DNA from: G963662605 sp963667005
GTDB lineage: Bacteria; Bacteroidota; Ignavibacteria; Ignavibacteriales; Ignavibacteriaceae
Assembly (NCBI GenBank): GCA_963667005.1
Contig: OY762937.1
Location: forward strand, 3,534,001 to 3,598,000
Reading direction: 5' to 3'
DNA length: 64,000 nt
Below, in pieces: positions 1 through 9,227 of the stretch (its first letter is position 1; each line of letters begins with the position of its first letter). The position numbers and the translations under genes are program-made. A model generated the notes under the pieces. The model was not told the DNA's origin and made no database searches. It saw nothing but the letters and a program-made list of their open reading frames with translations.

Positions 1-2849
1 CTGACGGAATATTTAATAACGGTAATGGTGGAAGTTCAAGAACTGTCGTTGTCAACGGTAATGCGTACATTAACGGCGGTGAATACGATGTAGCCGGTGC
101 TTCAACAAATGCTACTACACAGACGTTTACTGTGAAAGGCAACCTCGTAGTATCAGGCGGTACGCTTTACGCGTCTAACAATACCACCTCGGGAACAGTA
201 GGAACTATCAATGTAGGCGGTAATTTAGTCCACACCGGCGGTGTACTTGGAAACGGCACTTCGGCTGTTGGTGGAAAAATTGTCTTTAACGGATCAGCTT
301 CTCAATCGATAGCAACAACCGGTTTTAGTAACGGTCCTACAATTGTGTTGAACAATACAGCCACTGGAATTGGAGTAACACTTGCCTCAGATGTCACAAT
401 TGACAATGCGTTGACTTTGACGTCAGGAATTTTGGGACTCGGGTCATACAATCTAACCTTAGGTGCCAGCGCGACCAATTCAGGATCTTCTTCAAGTTCA
501 TTCATCTATCCGAATGGCAGTGGTCAATTACGAAAGGCTGTTACCACTCCTGTCACAGGCTACACACTGCCTTTGGGCGACTATATTGCGACAGCTGAAT
601 ATGCTCCTATTAGTGTCAACATAAGCGCAGATGCATATTCTTCAGCCTATGTTTACGCCACAACAACCAGGTCTAAACATCCGAATAATTCCAGCGCCAC
701 CGATTATCTGAACAGATACTGGAGCGTAAACGGTTCAGGATTTACTAACCCGGTTTACAGCGGAACATTTACCTATCCGGCTGCAGATGTTCAGGGAACT
801 GAATCTATCATCTATGGAGCGTTCTATACCGGCAGCGCATGGCTAAATGTTGGAAATGTCAATACATCAAGTCATTATTTCACAACACCGAACCTGGATA
901 AATTCGGTGATTTTACTTGCGCTGATGGATCAGTTGTTCCGAGTTCTCCAATTATTACCACATCCGCGACAGGAATTTATTTCGGCCGCGTTGATATGGG
1001 CACCAATTCAACTGAAAGAACATTCAGTGTTACTGGCTATTATCTGAGCCCAGCTGCTGATAATATAACCGTAACAGCACCGTCACATTTCGAGGTATCC
1101 TTAACCAGCGGATCAGGTTTTGCCTCTTCCGTACAGATACCTTATACAAGCAACAACTTATCAACAACCACTATCTATGTTCATTTTGTTGCTCCGACAG
1201 TGTCCGCAGCAACAATGTATTCGGGCACATTGACTGTATCCGGAGGTGGAGCGGCTTCACAAAACGTTTCATTAAGCGGCAAAAGCACCGTTCCAAATTC
1301 CGCACTTGGTGCGAATTTGGTTGTCGCTGCAGATGGAAGCGGAGATTACACCACGATCCAGGCTGCAGTCAATGCGATCCCGACAAGTCATGCGGGCATC
1401 AGTCCGTATGTTGTCTTTATTCGTCAAGGCTGGTATCATGAAAAAGTTACTATACCCTCTTCTATTAGCGATATCAAATTCATCGGAGAAGAAAGAGATT
1501 CAACAATACTTGATTACGACGATTACGTAGGTAAGAACGGTCTTGGCACCAGCACTTGCCAAACGCTTCAAATCAATTCAAGCAACGTAACCTTTCAAAC
1601 TATGACCATTCAGGATACCGTTACTGTTGAAAGAGCAGTTGCCGTTAACATCGGTTCAGCAGTGGACAAAGTTAAATTCCTTAATTGTAATCTTTATGGA
1701 CATCAGGACACATACTACTTGTGGAATTGTTACCGCGTCTACCATAAGAACTGTAAAATCACCGGCTCTGTGGATTTTATCTTTGGTAATGGTATCGCAG
1801 TGTTCGACAGTTGTAGTATTGTCGTCAATCGAAACGGCGGTTGTGTTACTGCAGCAAGTACAGGCTCAAATTTGAAATACGGTATTGTATTCAGGCACTG
1901 TACTCTTTCAAGCGACTCGCTCGGATTTGACGGTAATCCTGTCAGTACGTTCTATCTTGGCCGTCCTTGGCAGAACAATCCAAGAACAGTATATCTACAA
2001 TGTTATGAACCTGCAACATTAAACGCAGACGGTTGGACAACCATGAGCGTATCTCCGACATTGTATGCAGAATATGATTGCTCAGGACCGGGTGTTTCTG
2101 CGACACGTGCCAACGGTGGAACTATTATGACGAAAGATGATGCAGTTAGTTATTATTATTTATCGTCAATATTTGATGCATCTTCGAAGACCGATTCGCC
2201 ATTTGCCGATAGCTGGGTGCCTTTGAGTGATTCTGCAAGTGTGTTGTTACCGGTTGAATTAACTTCATTCTCAGCTTCGGTAAAAGATCAGTCTGTCTCC
2301 CTGAAATGGGAAACAGCCACCGAGGTCAACAGCGCCCGGTTTGAGATTGAAAGAGCTGCGAAAAATTCAAATCCATCGTCTACTCTCTCGTGGTCAAAAG
2401 TTGGAGATATTCCTGCTTCTACATACAGCAATTCTCCAAAACAGTATTCATTCACCGATGTTGTCAAAACCCCGGGAATCTATAAATATAGATTGAGAAC
2501 TGTTGATAATGACGGCTCGTATGAATACAGCAAAGTAATCGAAGCTTCGGTAACTGCACCGCAGAAATTCTCGCTTTCACAGAATTACCCGAATCCATTC
2601 AATCCGTCAACGGTTATTACGTTCTCGATTAAGTCGGATTCACATGTAATTATGGAACTTTACAGTGTATCAGGACAAAAAATCGCAACATTGATAAACG
2701 AGAATCGCGCTGCAAACACGTATGATTTCGAACTAAGCATGAGCAAATATAATTTACCCAGCGGTATCTATTTCTATAGGTTATCCGCAACGGACGTCGC
2801 TACGGGTAAAGCTCAGGTAGCAACAAAGAAACTAGCCTATATTAGGTAG
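1..2849 (+). CDS. Secreted pectinesterase (CE8), 5'-truncated, T9SS-exported
   Basis: The frame is open to the left edge (first full codon at 3), so the N-terminus and signal peptide lie outside the window. About 948 residues are visible. Residues 1-270 are Gly/Ser/Thr-rich repetitive beta-type sequence; about 320-430 is an Ig-like beta domain; about 436-720 is the pectin methylesterase domain, which de-esterifies pectin to pectate and methanol. Catalytic landmarks (numbered from base 3) are GHQDT with Asp569, VDFIFG with Asp591 and LGRPW with Arg654. The usual Gln of the QAVAL motif is Arg here (ERAVAV). The last 90 residues hold the QNYPNPFNPSTVITFSI-type C-terminal sorting domain, so the protein is probably exported by T9SS and surface-attached or released. 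A strong terminator follows. Family call is secure; substrate is inferred. Confidence 0.9.
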   Translation, partial: DGIFNNGNGGSSRTVVVNGNAYINGGEYDVAGASTNATTQTFTVKGNLVVSGGTLYASNNTTSGTVGTINVGGNLVHTGGVLGNGTSAVGGKIVFNGSASQSIATTGFSNGPTIVLNNTATGIGVTLASDVTIDNALTLTSGILGLGSYNLTLGASATNSGSSSSSFIYPNGSGQLRKAVTTPVTGYTLPLGDYIATAEYAPISVNISADAYSSAYVYATTTRSKHPNNSSATDYLNRYWSVNGSGFTNPVYSGTFTYPAADVQGTESIIYGAFYTGSAWLNVGNVNTSSHYFTTPNLDKFGDFTCADGSVVPSSPIITTSATGIYFGRVDMGTNSTERTFSVTGYYLSPAADNITVTAPSHFEVSLTSGSGFASSVQIPYTSNNLSTTTIYVHFVAPTVSAATMYSGTLTVSGGGAASQNVSLSGKSTVPNSALGANLVVAADGSGDYTTIQAAVNAIPTSHAGISPYVVFIRQGWYHEKVTIPSSISDIKFIGEERDSTILDYDDYVGKNGLGTSTCQTLQINSSNVTFQTMTIQDTVTVERAVAVNIGSAVDKVKFLNCNLYGHQDTYYLWNCYRVYHKNCKITGSVDFIFGNGIAVFDSCSIVVNRNGGCVTAASTGSNLKYGIVFRHCTLSSDSLGFDGNPVSTFYLGRPWQNNPRTVYLQCYEPATLNADGWTTMSVSPTLYAEYDCSGPGVSATRANGGTIMTKDDAVSYYYLSSIFDASSKTDSPFADSWVPLSDSASVLLPVELTSFSASVKDQSVSLKWETATEVNSARFEIERAAKNSNPSSTLSWSKVGDIPASTYSNSPKQYSFTDVVKTPGIYKYRLRTVDNDGSYEYSKVIEASVTAPQKFSLSQNYPNPFNPSTVITFSIKSDSHVIMELYSVSGQKIATLINENRAANTYDFELSMSKYNLPSGIYFYRLSATDVATGKAQVATKKLAYIR

Positions 2850-2873
2850 TCTTAGATTCATTTATTGAATCGC

Positions 2874-2916
2874 AAAACCCGCCGGGCTCTCTCATCCCCC
2901 GGCGGGTTTTTTATTT
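2874..2916 (+). terminator. Rho-independent terminator after pectinesterase
   Basis: A perfect 13-bp stem (2874-2886 with 2898-2910, core CCCGCCGGG/CCCGGCGGG) with an 11-nt loop runs into a T-rich tract, 25 bases after the stop codon. It separates the pectinesterase from the M1 peptidase operon. Confidence 0.9.
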
Positions 2917-2990
2917 TTCCTCTCTGCATGCTTTCATTTAAGCGATAATTAGTAGTATTTTAGGTTTTTCATTTATATATATAATGCAGA

Positions 2991-4976
2991 ATGAAGGCCT
3001 TACTACCTTTAGTATTGTTTCTCATATATGCCGGCTTGAGCTATGTACAGACAGGCGATTCGCTGAATACACGAGTAAATCCGGATATTATTGACACCAA
3101 TAGTACGGTGGTAAAAAGTCCATTACCTGTTCCCTCTACCTCTAATAGCAATTATAAATTTCTTGTCACATTCCTACCCGCTTCCAAAAAGATCAAAGTA
3201 CATGAATCGCTGGTTTGGGTGAACAAAACTCCATATAGCACGAAAGAATTCTATTTCCATTTCTATCTAAATGCATATAAAAGCAACCGCACCATCTATG
3301 CCCGCGGACATGAAATACCAGAGAAATCTAGAACTTCCATAATACTTAACAGCATGACCATCAATGGGAAGAGTGTTAAACTCAGGTTTGTGAATACCGA
3401 TGAAGTTGACATGTATGACAGTACTGTCGCAAAGGCTGCACTGGACAAAGATCTGCAACCGGGTGACAGCGTCCGTGTAGAAGCTGATTACGACTTTAGC
3501 ATTCCCGCTGCTGATGGACGTACAGGATATGTTCCCGGTGAAGATTACTACTGTATCGCTCAATGGTTCATTAAACCGGGTGTATTTAAGGATGGTAAAT
3601 GGATTTGCAGCCCATTTTTCCCATATACGGAGTTTTTTGCCGATTTCGGGAATTACTCTGTTGCTATAGAGACGCCAAAAGAATATAACATCGCTGCATC
3701 GGGGATGCAAGCAGCAGAAGAAATGCGGCCGGGAGGAAAAAAGGTCGTTACTTTTAATCAAAAAAATGTCATTGACTTTGCATGGGTCGCCACGCGCAAT
3801 TTCGAAAGCGATTCGTACACTGTTCCCAACGGCAATGCAGCTCCGGTAATGACGCGCATCATCTACCCAAAGATATTTTCCAATTTCATTCCGCGTTATA
3901 AAACTTCTTTAGAAAAAAGTTTTCAGTACTTCCGCAGCCATTTTGAGCCATATCCATATAAGACATTTACTCTGGTGGTTACTCCACCTAAATCAGGCAT
4001 GACCGGCTCGATGGAATATCCCGGTATGGTCACCATAAGTCAGTCGTTATTTTCACCGGAGAATTCTCTCGAACCCGAACAGACCATCATTCATGAATTT
4101 GCACATCAGTACTTTTATGGAATACTTGCGAACAACGAAGTGTACGAAGCCTGGCTTGATGAAGGTTTTGCCGAATTTCTGACCGATAGGATACTGAGTT
4201 CGTACAAACTGATGCCATCCAATTATTTTAGATTGTTCAGCAGGTATCCGATAAAAGGTATCGAGTTCTTATCAATGGAAGAAATTCCAATGATATATAC
4301 CTTAACCGACATCAAGGCTCCGATGTATGCCAACGATTTGCGAACGTACTACAACAATCTGACCGCCGGCAGTCTTGCGGATTCAAGTTATCTATTAACC
4401 GATGAGACAAATTATTTTGCAGTAAGCTATGCAAAGGGACATATTTTTCTAAAAACACTTGAAGAATATGTGGGTGAACAGGTAATGGATAAAATTTTAA
4501 AGGAATATTACCAGCGGTATAAATACAACCATCCGACTGCAGCAGATTTTTTCAGAGTGTGTGCTCAATGCTCGCCAAAGAAAATTGATTGGCTCATCAG
4601 TGATTATTATGCGCAATCTTTAATCTGTGATTACAAGATCAACAAGATTTATAAGAATGCCGGCTCAGGATACTGGGTCGTGGAAATAAAACGCGAAGGT
4701 GAAGCCCGCTTCCCTATGCGATTGGATCTATACACGGACAAGGACACGCTTACCAAAACAATATACATGATAAACCGGTATGCGTCAGTCCAATTCAAAA
4801 CTAAAAACGAAGTGATCGGTGCAGAACTTGACCCGAAACGGAAAGCACTTTTTGATATCAACTTCGCGAATAATTCCTATTATTTCGATAACTTATACGG
4901 ATCATCATTATACCTCTCTACACGATGGTTTTATTGGATACAAAGCTTATTACTGATATTCGGCGGTTTAGTATGA
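2991..4976 (+). CDS. M1-family (gluzincin) metallopeptidase, membrane-associated
   Basis: Probable zinc aminopeptidase-type protein of 661 residues. An N-terminal hydrophobic segment (LLPLVLFLIYAGLSYV) acts as a signal peptide or anchor. The N-terminal half resembles the beta-rich M1 domain. GSMEYPGM (about residues 335-345) corresponds to the GxMEN substrate motif, with Tyr where Asn is usual. HEFAH (His368, Glu369, His372) followed after 18 residues by Glu391 in LDEGFAEF is the complete gluzincin zinc site. The last residues (WIQSLLLIFGGLV) are hydrophobic, as if membrane-inserted. The stop overlaps the next start as ATGA at 4973-4976, indicating translational coupling to the membrane protein. 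The substrate is unknown; a role in envelope peptide or protein turnover is inference. Confidence 0.85.
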   Translation: MKALLPLVLFLIYAGLSYVQTGDSLNTRVNPDIIDTNSTVVKSPLPVPSTSNSNYKFLVTFLPASKKIKVHESLVWVNKTPYSTKEFYFHFYLNAYKSNRTIYARGHEIPEKSRTSIILNSMTINGKSVKLRFVNTDEVDMYDSTVAKAALDKDLQPGDSVRVEADYDFSIPAADGRTGYVPGEDYYCIAQWFIKPGVFKDGKWICSPFFPYTEFFADFGNYSVAIETPKEYNIAASGMQAAEEMRPGGKKVVTFNQKNVIDFAWVATRNFESDSYTVPNGNAAPVMTRIIYPKIFSNFIPRYKTSLEKSFQYFRSHFEPYPYKTFTLVVTPPKSGMTGSMEYPGMVTISQSLFSPENSLEPEQTIIHEFAHQYFYGILANNEVYEAWLDEGFAEFLTDRILSSYKLMPSNYFRLFSRYPIKGIEFLSMEEIPMIYTLTDIKAPMYANDLRTYYNNLTAGSLADSSYLLTDETNYFAVSYAKGHIFLKTLEEYVGEQVMDKILKEYYQRYKYNHPTAADFFRVCAQCSPKKIDWLISDYYAQSLICDYKINKIYKNAGSGYWVVEIKREGEARFPMRLDLYTDKDTLTKTIYMINRYASVQFKTKNEVIGAELDPKRKALFDINFANNSYYFDNLYGSSLYLSTRWFYWIQSLLLIFGGLV

Positions 4977-5884
4977 TACAGTTTATCCGCCATACCTTTG
5001 TAACCTCAACGAGACTGGTTTTTAAAAACCTGAAACTGGTTCTATTATTATTCGTCGTCAATTTCAGTTTTGCACTCGCCCTCACCCTGCCGATTTTCAG
5101 CATGCTGCGGCAGAGTTTGCTTCATTCTTCGCTCAATGCGCACTTTACCGGTGAGTTCGACTACGTGTGGTATTTGCAATTCAGTTCATTAAACCGGCAG
5201 GCTCTCGCTGAGCTACCCGGATTATTGTATATCATAACTATTATATATAATCTCATCCAGCTCTTTTTCAGCGGCGGATTAATAGCGATTTTCAATAATC
5301 CTCAAAAGGACCACATTGTTGATTTCTTTTTCGGCGGCGTTAAATACTTTTTCCGGTTTTTTAAACTGTTCTGCGTTGCATTGGTGTTTTATTTCTTATT
5401 AATCACCTTAAACGCCTTCCTGAACGCGGCAATTGTTTCTTTTATGGCAAATTCGCAGAATGTTTTACTAGAATTCATCATCCAGCTTTTACGGTATGTC
5501 CTTTTTATCGGCCTTATCGGCATTATCAATATCATTTTCGATTACTCAAGGGTAATTACCGTGGTAGATGAAAAACTCAAGATTTTTAAGGTAATCGGCC
5601 AATCTGTCGGCTTCATTAAAAACAATTTCAGCATCACAGTGACGGTCTATTTTATTACCGGTTCGTGTGTCATTTTGGCAACCATCATCTATAATGTATT
5701 CGATAATTACATACCAAAAACGTCGCTTGGTCTGCTAATTGTAACTTTTTTTATTCAGCAGTTGTTAATTATATTTCGGCTCATAATAAAGATGTTATTC
5801 ACAGCAGGTGAAGTTGTCGTGTATAACGATTTAAATGCTGAAGTTATAGATACAAATGTTGAAGAAATAAGTACAGGAAAGTAA
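4973..5884 (+). CDS. Integral membrane protein of unknown function
   Basis: 303 residues with about six hydrophobic segments (for example 20-45, 85-105, 130-160, 175-200, 225-245, 260-285). No family was recognised. The start at 4973 is chosen because it overlaps the preceding stop as ATGA; the frame stays open upstream to another ATG at 4925, but that would overlap the peptidase by about 50 bases. It ends one base before def. The coupling suggests it works with the upstream M1 peptidase, perhaps as a membrane partner; this is inference from position only. Confidence 0.75.
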   Translation: MIQFIRHTFVTSTRLVFKNLKLVLLLFVVNFSFALALTLPIFSMLRQSLLHSSLNAHFTGEFDYVWYLQFSSLNRQALAELPGLLYIITIIYNLIQLFFSGGLIAIFNNPQKDHIVDFFFGGVKYFFRFFKLFCVALVFYFLLITLNAFLNAAIVSFMANSQNVLLEFIIQLLRYVLFIGLIGIINIIFDYSRVITVVDEKLKIFKVIGQSVGFIKNNFSITVTVYFITGSCVILATIIYNVFDNYIPKTSLGLLIVTFFIQQLLIIFRLIIKMLFTAGEVVVYNDLNAEVIDTNVEEISTGK

Positions 5885-5885
5885 A

Positions 5886-6437
5886 ATGGCGATACTGCAA
5901 GTAACGCAATACGGTGATGAAATATTAAAGAAAAAGACAGAAGTTGTCAAAAAAGTTGATCGTTCAGTCCTTGAATTAATTAACAATATGTTTGATACGA
6001 TGCATAATGCCGACGGCATCGGCATCGCGGCTAATCAGGTAGGAAGCAATAAATCCATTTTTGTTATTGACCTGTCTGAAGTAAAAGGATATGAAAAGCA
6101 GCCGAAATTGATCTGCATTAATCCCAAAATCGCTGAACGCTCAGCCGAAACGGTTGTTATGGAAGAGGGCTGCTTAAGTCTGCCGGGGCTCCATGTCGAA
6201 GTGGAACGTCCAAAAGCAATCAAACTGCTGTATCAGGATCTGGAACTCAAAGATCAGGCTATTGAAGCAGACGGATACCTCGCAAGGGTGATTCAGCACG
6301 AGTTGGACCATTTATTGGGATTTTTAGCCGTCGACCGAGTCGCAGAGGATAAAAAGAAGGAGTTGAAAAGCTCGCTTTCTTCGATTAAAAACCGTCAAGT
6401 CGATGTTGACTATCCGGTAACAGATAAAACCAAGTAA
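5886..6437 (+). CDS. def: Peptide deformylase
   Basis: Removes the formyl group from the initiator methionine of nascent proteins. At 183 residues it is normal for the family. All three metal-site motifs are present: GIGIAANQVG (motif 1), EEGCLSLPG with the metal-binding Cys (motif 2) and QHELDHLLG with two His ligands and the catalytic Glu (motif 3). It starts one base after the membrane gene and is followed 8 bases later by fmt, the enzyme that adds the same formyl group, a classical pairing. Transcription probably continues from the upstream M1 peptidase gene. Confidence 0.97.
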   Translation: MAILQVTQYGDEILKKKTEVVKKVDRSVLELINNMFDTMHNADGIGIAANQVGSNKSIFVIDLSEVKGYEKQPKLICINPKIAERSAETVVMEEGCLSLPGLHVEVERPKAIKLLYQDLELKDQAIEADGYLARVIQHELDHLLGFLAVDRVAEDKKKELKSSLSSIKNRQVDVDYPVTDKTK

Positions 6438-6445
6438 TCCGAACT

Positions 6446-7345
6446 ATGAAAATTGTTTTTTGGGGGACTCCGGATTTTGCCGTTGAGTCCTTAAAAAAGA
6501 TATTGGCTTCAAACCATGAAGTCTTGGCAGTTGTAACAGTCCCCGATACCGAAAAAGGACGCGGGCTTCATGTCTCCTACTCACCAGTAAAGAAGTTTGC
6601 TCTTGAAAACAATCTGCCGGTGCTGCAACCGCTGAGTTTCAAGGATGAGGCCTTTATAGAGACTTTGAAGCAAATCAATGCCGACCTTTATGTTGTGGTG
6701 GCATTCCGCATCTTGCCCAAAGAGGTATTTACCATACCACCATTCGGTTCTTTTAACTTGCACGGTTCCCTGCTCCCGAAATACAGAGGGGCTGCTCCCA
6801 TTCAATGGGCATTAATAAACGGCGATACCGTAAGTGGTGTGACTACATTCAAGCTTGCTGATAAAGTCGACACAGGGAATGTCTATTTAATGAAGGAAAT
6901 TCCGGTACTCGAATCGGATAATTTCGAAACCCTGCATGATAAACTCGCTGTTCTTGGAAGTGAAGCTGTTATTGAGACAATTGACGGGATAGAAGCAGGA
7001 AATCTTACCTTGCTCCCGCAAAATAATGAGCTTGCCACGCCTGCTCCCAAAATCACAAAGGAAATTTGTGAGGTAAAGTGGGATAAATCTGCTGTTGCTA
7101 CACTAAATCTTATTCGCGGCGTTACTCCTTTTCCGGGAGCATACTTCGTGAAGGATGGTATACTATATAAGATACACAAAGCTCGTGTTAACTCTACACA
7201 GTCTCTTGCCCCGGGTGAATTCAAATCCGATAAAGAATCATTGTACGTCGGATGCAATCCGGGGACTTTGGAAATTCTGGAAATCCAGAAAGAAGGACGA
7301 AAGAGAATCAGCATCCCGGAGTTTCTCAGAGGTTACCAAATATAA
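6446..7345 (+). CDS. fmt: Methionyl-tRNA formyltransferase
   Basis: Transfers formyl from 10-formyl-THF to Met-tRNAfMet. The N-terminal formyltransferase fold begins KIVFWGTPDFAVESL; the signature FNLHGSLLPKYRGAAPIQWA with the catalytic Asn/His pair is at about residues 105-125, and a C-terminal OB-like domain ends in the family-typical EFLRGYQI. At 299 residues it is slightly shorter than most homologues, because the stop falls directly after the FLRGY motif where other proteins run on a few residues. It lies 8 bases after def, so the two are almost certainly co-transcribed. Confidence 0.96.
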   Translation: MKIVFWGTPDFAVESLKKILASNHEVLAVVTVPDTEKGRGLHVSYSPVKKFALENNLPVLQPLSFKDEAFIETLKQINADLYVVVAFRILPKEVFTIPPFGSFNLHGSLLPKYRGAAPIQWALINGDTVSGVTTFKLADKVDTGNVYLMKEIPVLESDNFETLHDKLAVLGSEAVIETIDGIEAGNLTLLPQNNELATPAPKITKEICEVKWDKSAVATLNLIRGVTPFPGAYFVKDGILYKIHKARVNSTQSLAPGEFKSDKESLYVGCNPGTLEILEIQKEGRKRISIPEFLRGYQI

Positions 7346-7930
7346 ACGGACTTGGGGAAACCGGTAACAAGTACACCTGAGAACAGTAGTTTTTCGAAAA
7401 TGCAACGTTTATCCGGCCAGCGGATCCGTCGAACAACATCTACCTAATTCCGGATTATAGTAACTCGCAACGAAGTTGGCTATTGTTCATGGGTCTCGTT
7501 TCTAAACCACGCCACCGAAAAATTCTATTTGAAGTTGACCAACAAAGAGCCTAACATAAAACGGTTTAAATTTAGAATAAGCCAAGGGACCTGTTCCGTG
7601 ATATCAACCCGCCCACTTTGGGATGTTAAAATTAATGCCGGATTTTAGCATTTATACCTGATTTTTAAATATAGCATCGCAATAATATTCGTTTTGTACA
7701 TTTCCGCTGGAAAATACTTACTTTCTTTCACAGAGAAAATTCGCTTTCTCATGTCGATGAATCTTTATATTACCTGGTAATATTCCCAACCGCTGTAAAA
7801 GCAGTTTTGAAAGTTGTGAGTAAACTCGTTTGCGTTGAAACACCCAATAGCAATAACGCCATCATACTTCAGATAGGTACAGGCAGTCAAAGACAAAGTG
7901 CCTGTTTTAGACAGACGAATTAAACAGTCA
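7346..7930. other. Gene-free gap between fmt and a minus-strand gene
   Basis: About 585 bases with no ORF that looks coding. The longest stop-free stretch is an ATG-less segment of about 55 codons at 7390-7554 on the plus strand, with no recognised similarity. A 7-bp inverted repeat (ACAGGCA at 7879-7885 and TGCCTGT at 7899-7905) lies downstream of the 7931-8623 gene but lacks a U-tract in that direction. The composition looks like decayed or accessory DNA. Confidence 0.5.
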
Positions 7931-8623
7931 CTATCCTTGAAGCTGCAATCTCCTTTTTCTTAGATAACTAAACAACATAATTACACCAACGACAAGTGCA
8001 CCAAAGACCCAATCAGGAATTGCCTCCCAATATTCAACAATCGCAGATCGACCATCGATTGTCATTGCTGAAAAAAGCTCGGAAACGGTTGCCTGTAATT
8101 TACCATAGTTGGAATCTGTTGATACTACAGAAAACGAGTAACTCTTGCCTTTCCCCCGAAATAAGTATCCTTCAATTACCCTACCCAGAAGGGGATAGCC
8201 TAATGAAAACTTGACATGTGCGCTTGGATGCGACCCAAAATGTTCGATACTTGTTTCAATGTTGCTAACAGAAATTCCGATCTGTTTGAACGGCTTAATA
8301 AGACTCTCTTTATACTTCATCAATGAATTATTATCAATCGTAAACTCATGGTGAACCGATGTCAGGCCTATTGCAACCAACTCTTCCGAGTTTGTGGCAT
8401 CATAAATCATCCAGTTGTTAGTCTTGCCTCGCGATAACCCCGAGCCCAATTTTGTCGCCCCAAGGTTGGAAAAATCTCTCATCATACTCTGATCCATTTG
8501 CTTCCAACCAAGCGGAATCGTTATTGTTACACCATCATCAGATAAGTTACGAGACGTGGACTCAGCTTCCACGGATAGAGAAAAGAGTGTGATTACGAGT
8601 AACAGAGAGCAAAAAGTTTTCAT
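7931..8623 (-). CDS. Hypothetical exported protein with C-terminal membrane anchor
   Basis: 230 residues. A clear signal peptide (KTFCSLLLVITLFSLSVEA) is followed by a soluble domain of about 165 residues and a single C-terminal transmembrane helix (WVFGALVVGVIMLFSYL) ending in a positively charged tail (RKRRLQLQG), so it should be type I with the domain in the periplasm. No family was recognised; the domain loosely resembles surfactant or lipid-binding alpha/beta proteins that begin with GVTITIPLGW, but that is not a call. The upstream region is divergent from the 8872 gene, and gene-poor DNA lies on both sides. Confidence 0.7.
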   Translation of the reverse strand: MKTFCSLLLVITLFSLSVEAESTSRNLSDDGVTITIPLGWKQMDQSMMRDFSNLGATKLGSGLSRGKTNNWMIYDATNSEELVAIGLTSVHHEFTIDNNSLMKYKESLIKPFKQIGISVSNIETSIEHFGSHPSAHVKFSLGYPLLGRVIEGYLFRGKGKSYSFSVVSTDSNYGKLQATVSELFSAMTIDGRSAIVEYWEAIPDWVFGALVVGVIMLFSYLRKRRLQLQG

Positions 8624-8871
8624 GAACGGATCTCCTCTATTGTAGTTTATTGAATCTTGTAATTGAAATTATGAAATTTAACATTAAACATCAACCCCTG
8701 CCGTGGTCTCACATCTTATTCCGAACACACAGCGATTTGTGAAAAAACTGATATTTAGGTATTTCGAGTCATGATACTAAGTAGAACCTCAAACTTAAGA
8801 GCGGATTTTGAGATAAAAATAATATTTCCTATTTTTATGCTTATAAGGGAACAAGTTAGTAAAGGGATAGA

Positions 8872-9216
8872 ATGGAACAAACACGTGATACTTTTCGTCT
8901 TGTAATTCGCCGGGCACCCAAATTCACAGGGATGGCTTTGAAAACAAGAGTACTGATTAATGGAGCAACTCAATCAAAGGTGGCATATAATAGTTCCGAG
9001 GAATTTGTCTTACCAAGAAATATAACACAAGTCAAATTATACAATATAGTTCCACTTGGAAAAGATTTTGTCAAAGAAATAGTGGTTGATCCAATGCAAA
9101 ACAGAGTTGTGGAGATGACTGTTACGTATAAAACAAACTGGCTTGCGATGATACCACCGCTTCTATTCTTTATCCCAACAAGTCACATTATAGTTGAAAT
9201 GGTATATTTTGAATAA
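8872..9216 (+). CDS. Small hypothetical membrane protein
   Basis: 114 residues: a beta-rich N-terminal part of about 85 residues and a C-terminal hydrophobic helix (WLAMIPPLLFFIPTSHIIV). No signal peptide is evident, so the N-terminal part is probably cytoplasmic, though topology is uncertain. The family was not recognised. It ends 11 bases before the next ORF, which it probably accompanies as an operon partner. Confidence 0.6.
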   Translation: MEQTRDTFRLVIRRAPKFTGMALKTRVLINGATQSKVAYNSSEEFVLPRNITQVKLYNIVPLGKDFVKEIVVDPMQNRVVEMTVTYKTNWLAMIPPLLFFIPTSHIIVEMVYFE

Positions 9217-9227
9217 GCGGGGATAAA

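Noticed and set aside
3267..3761. 164-codon minus-strand ORF opposite the M1 peptidase
   Set aside because: Shadow; the plus-strand frame carries the zinc motifs and a continuous domain.
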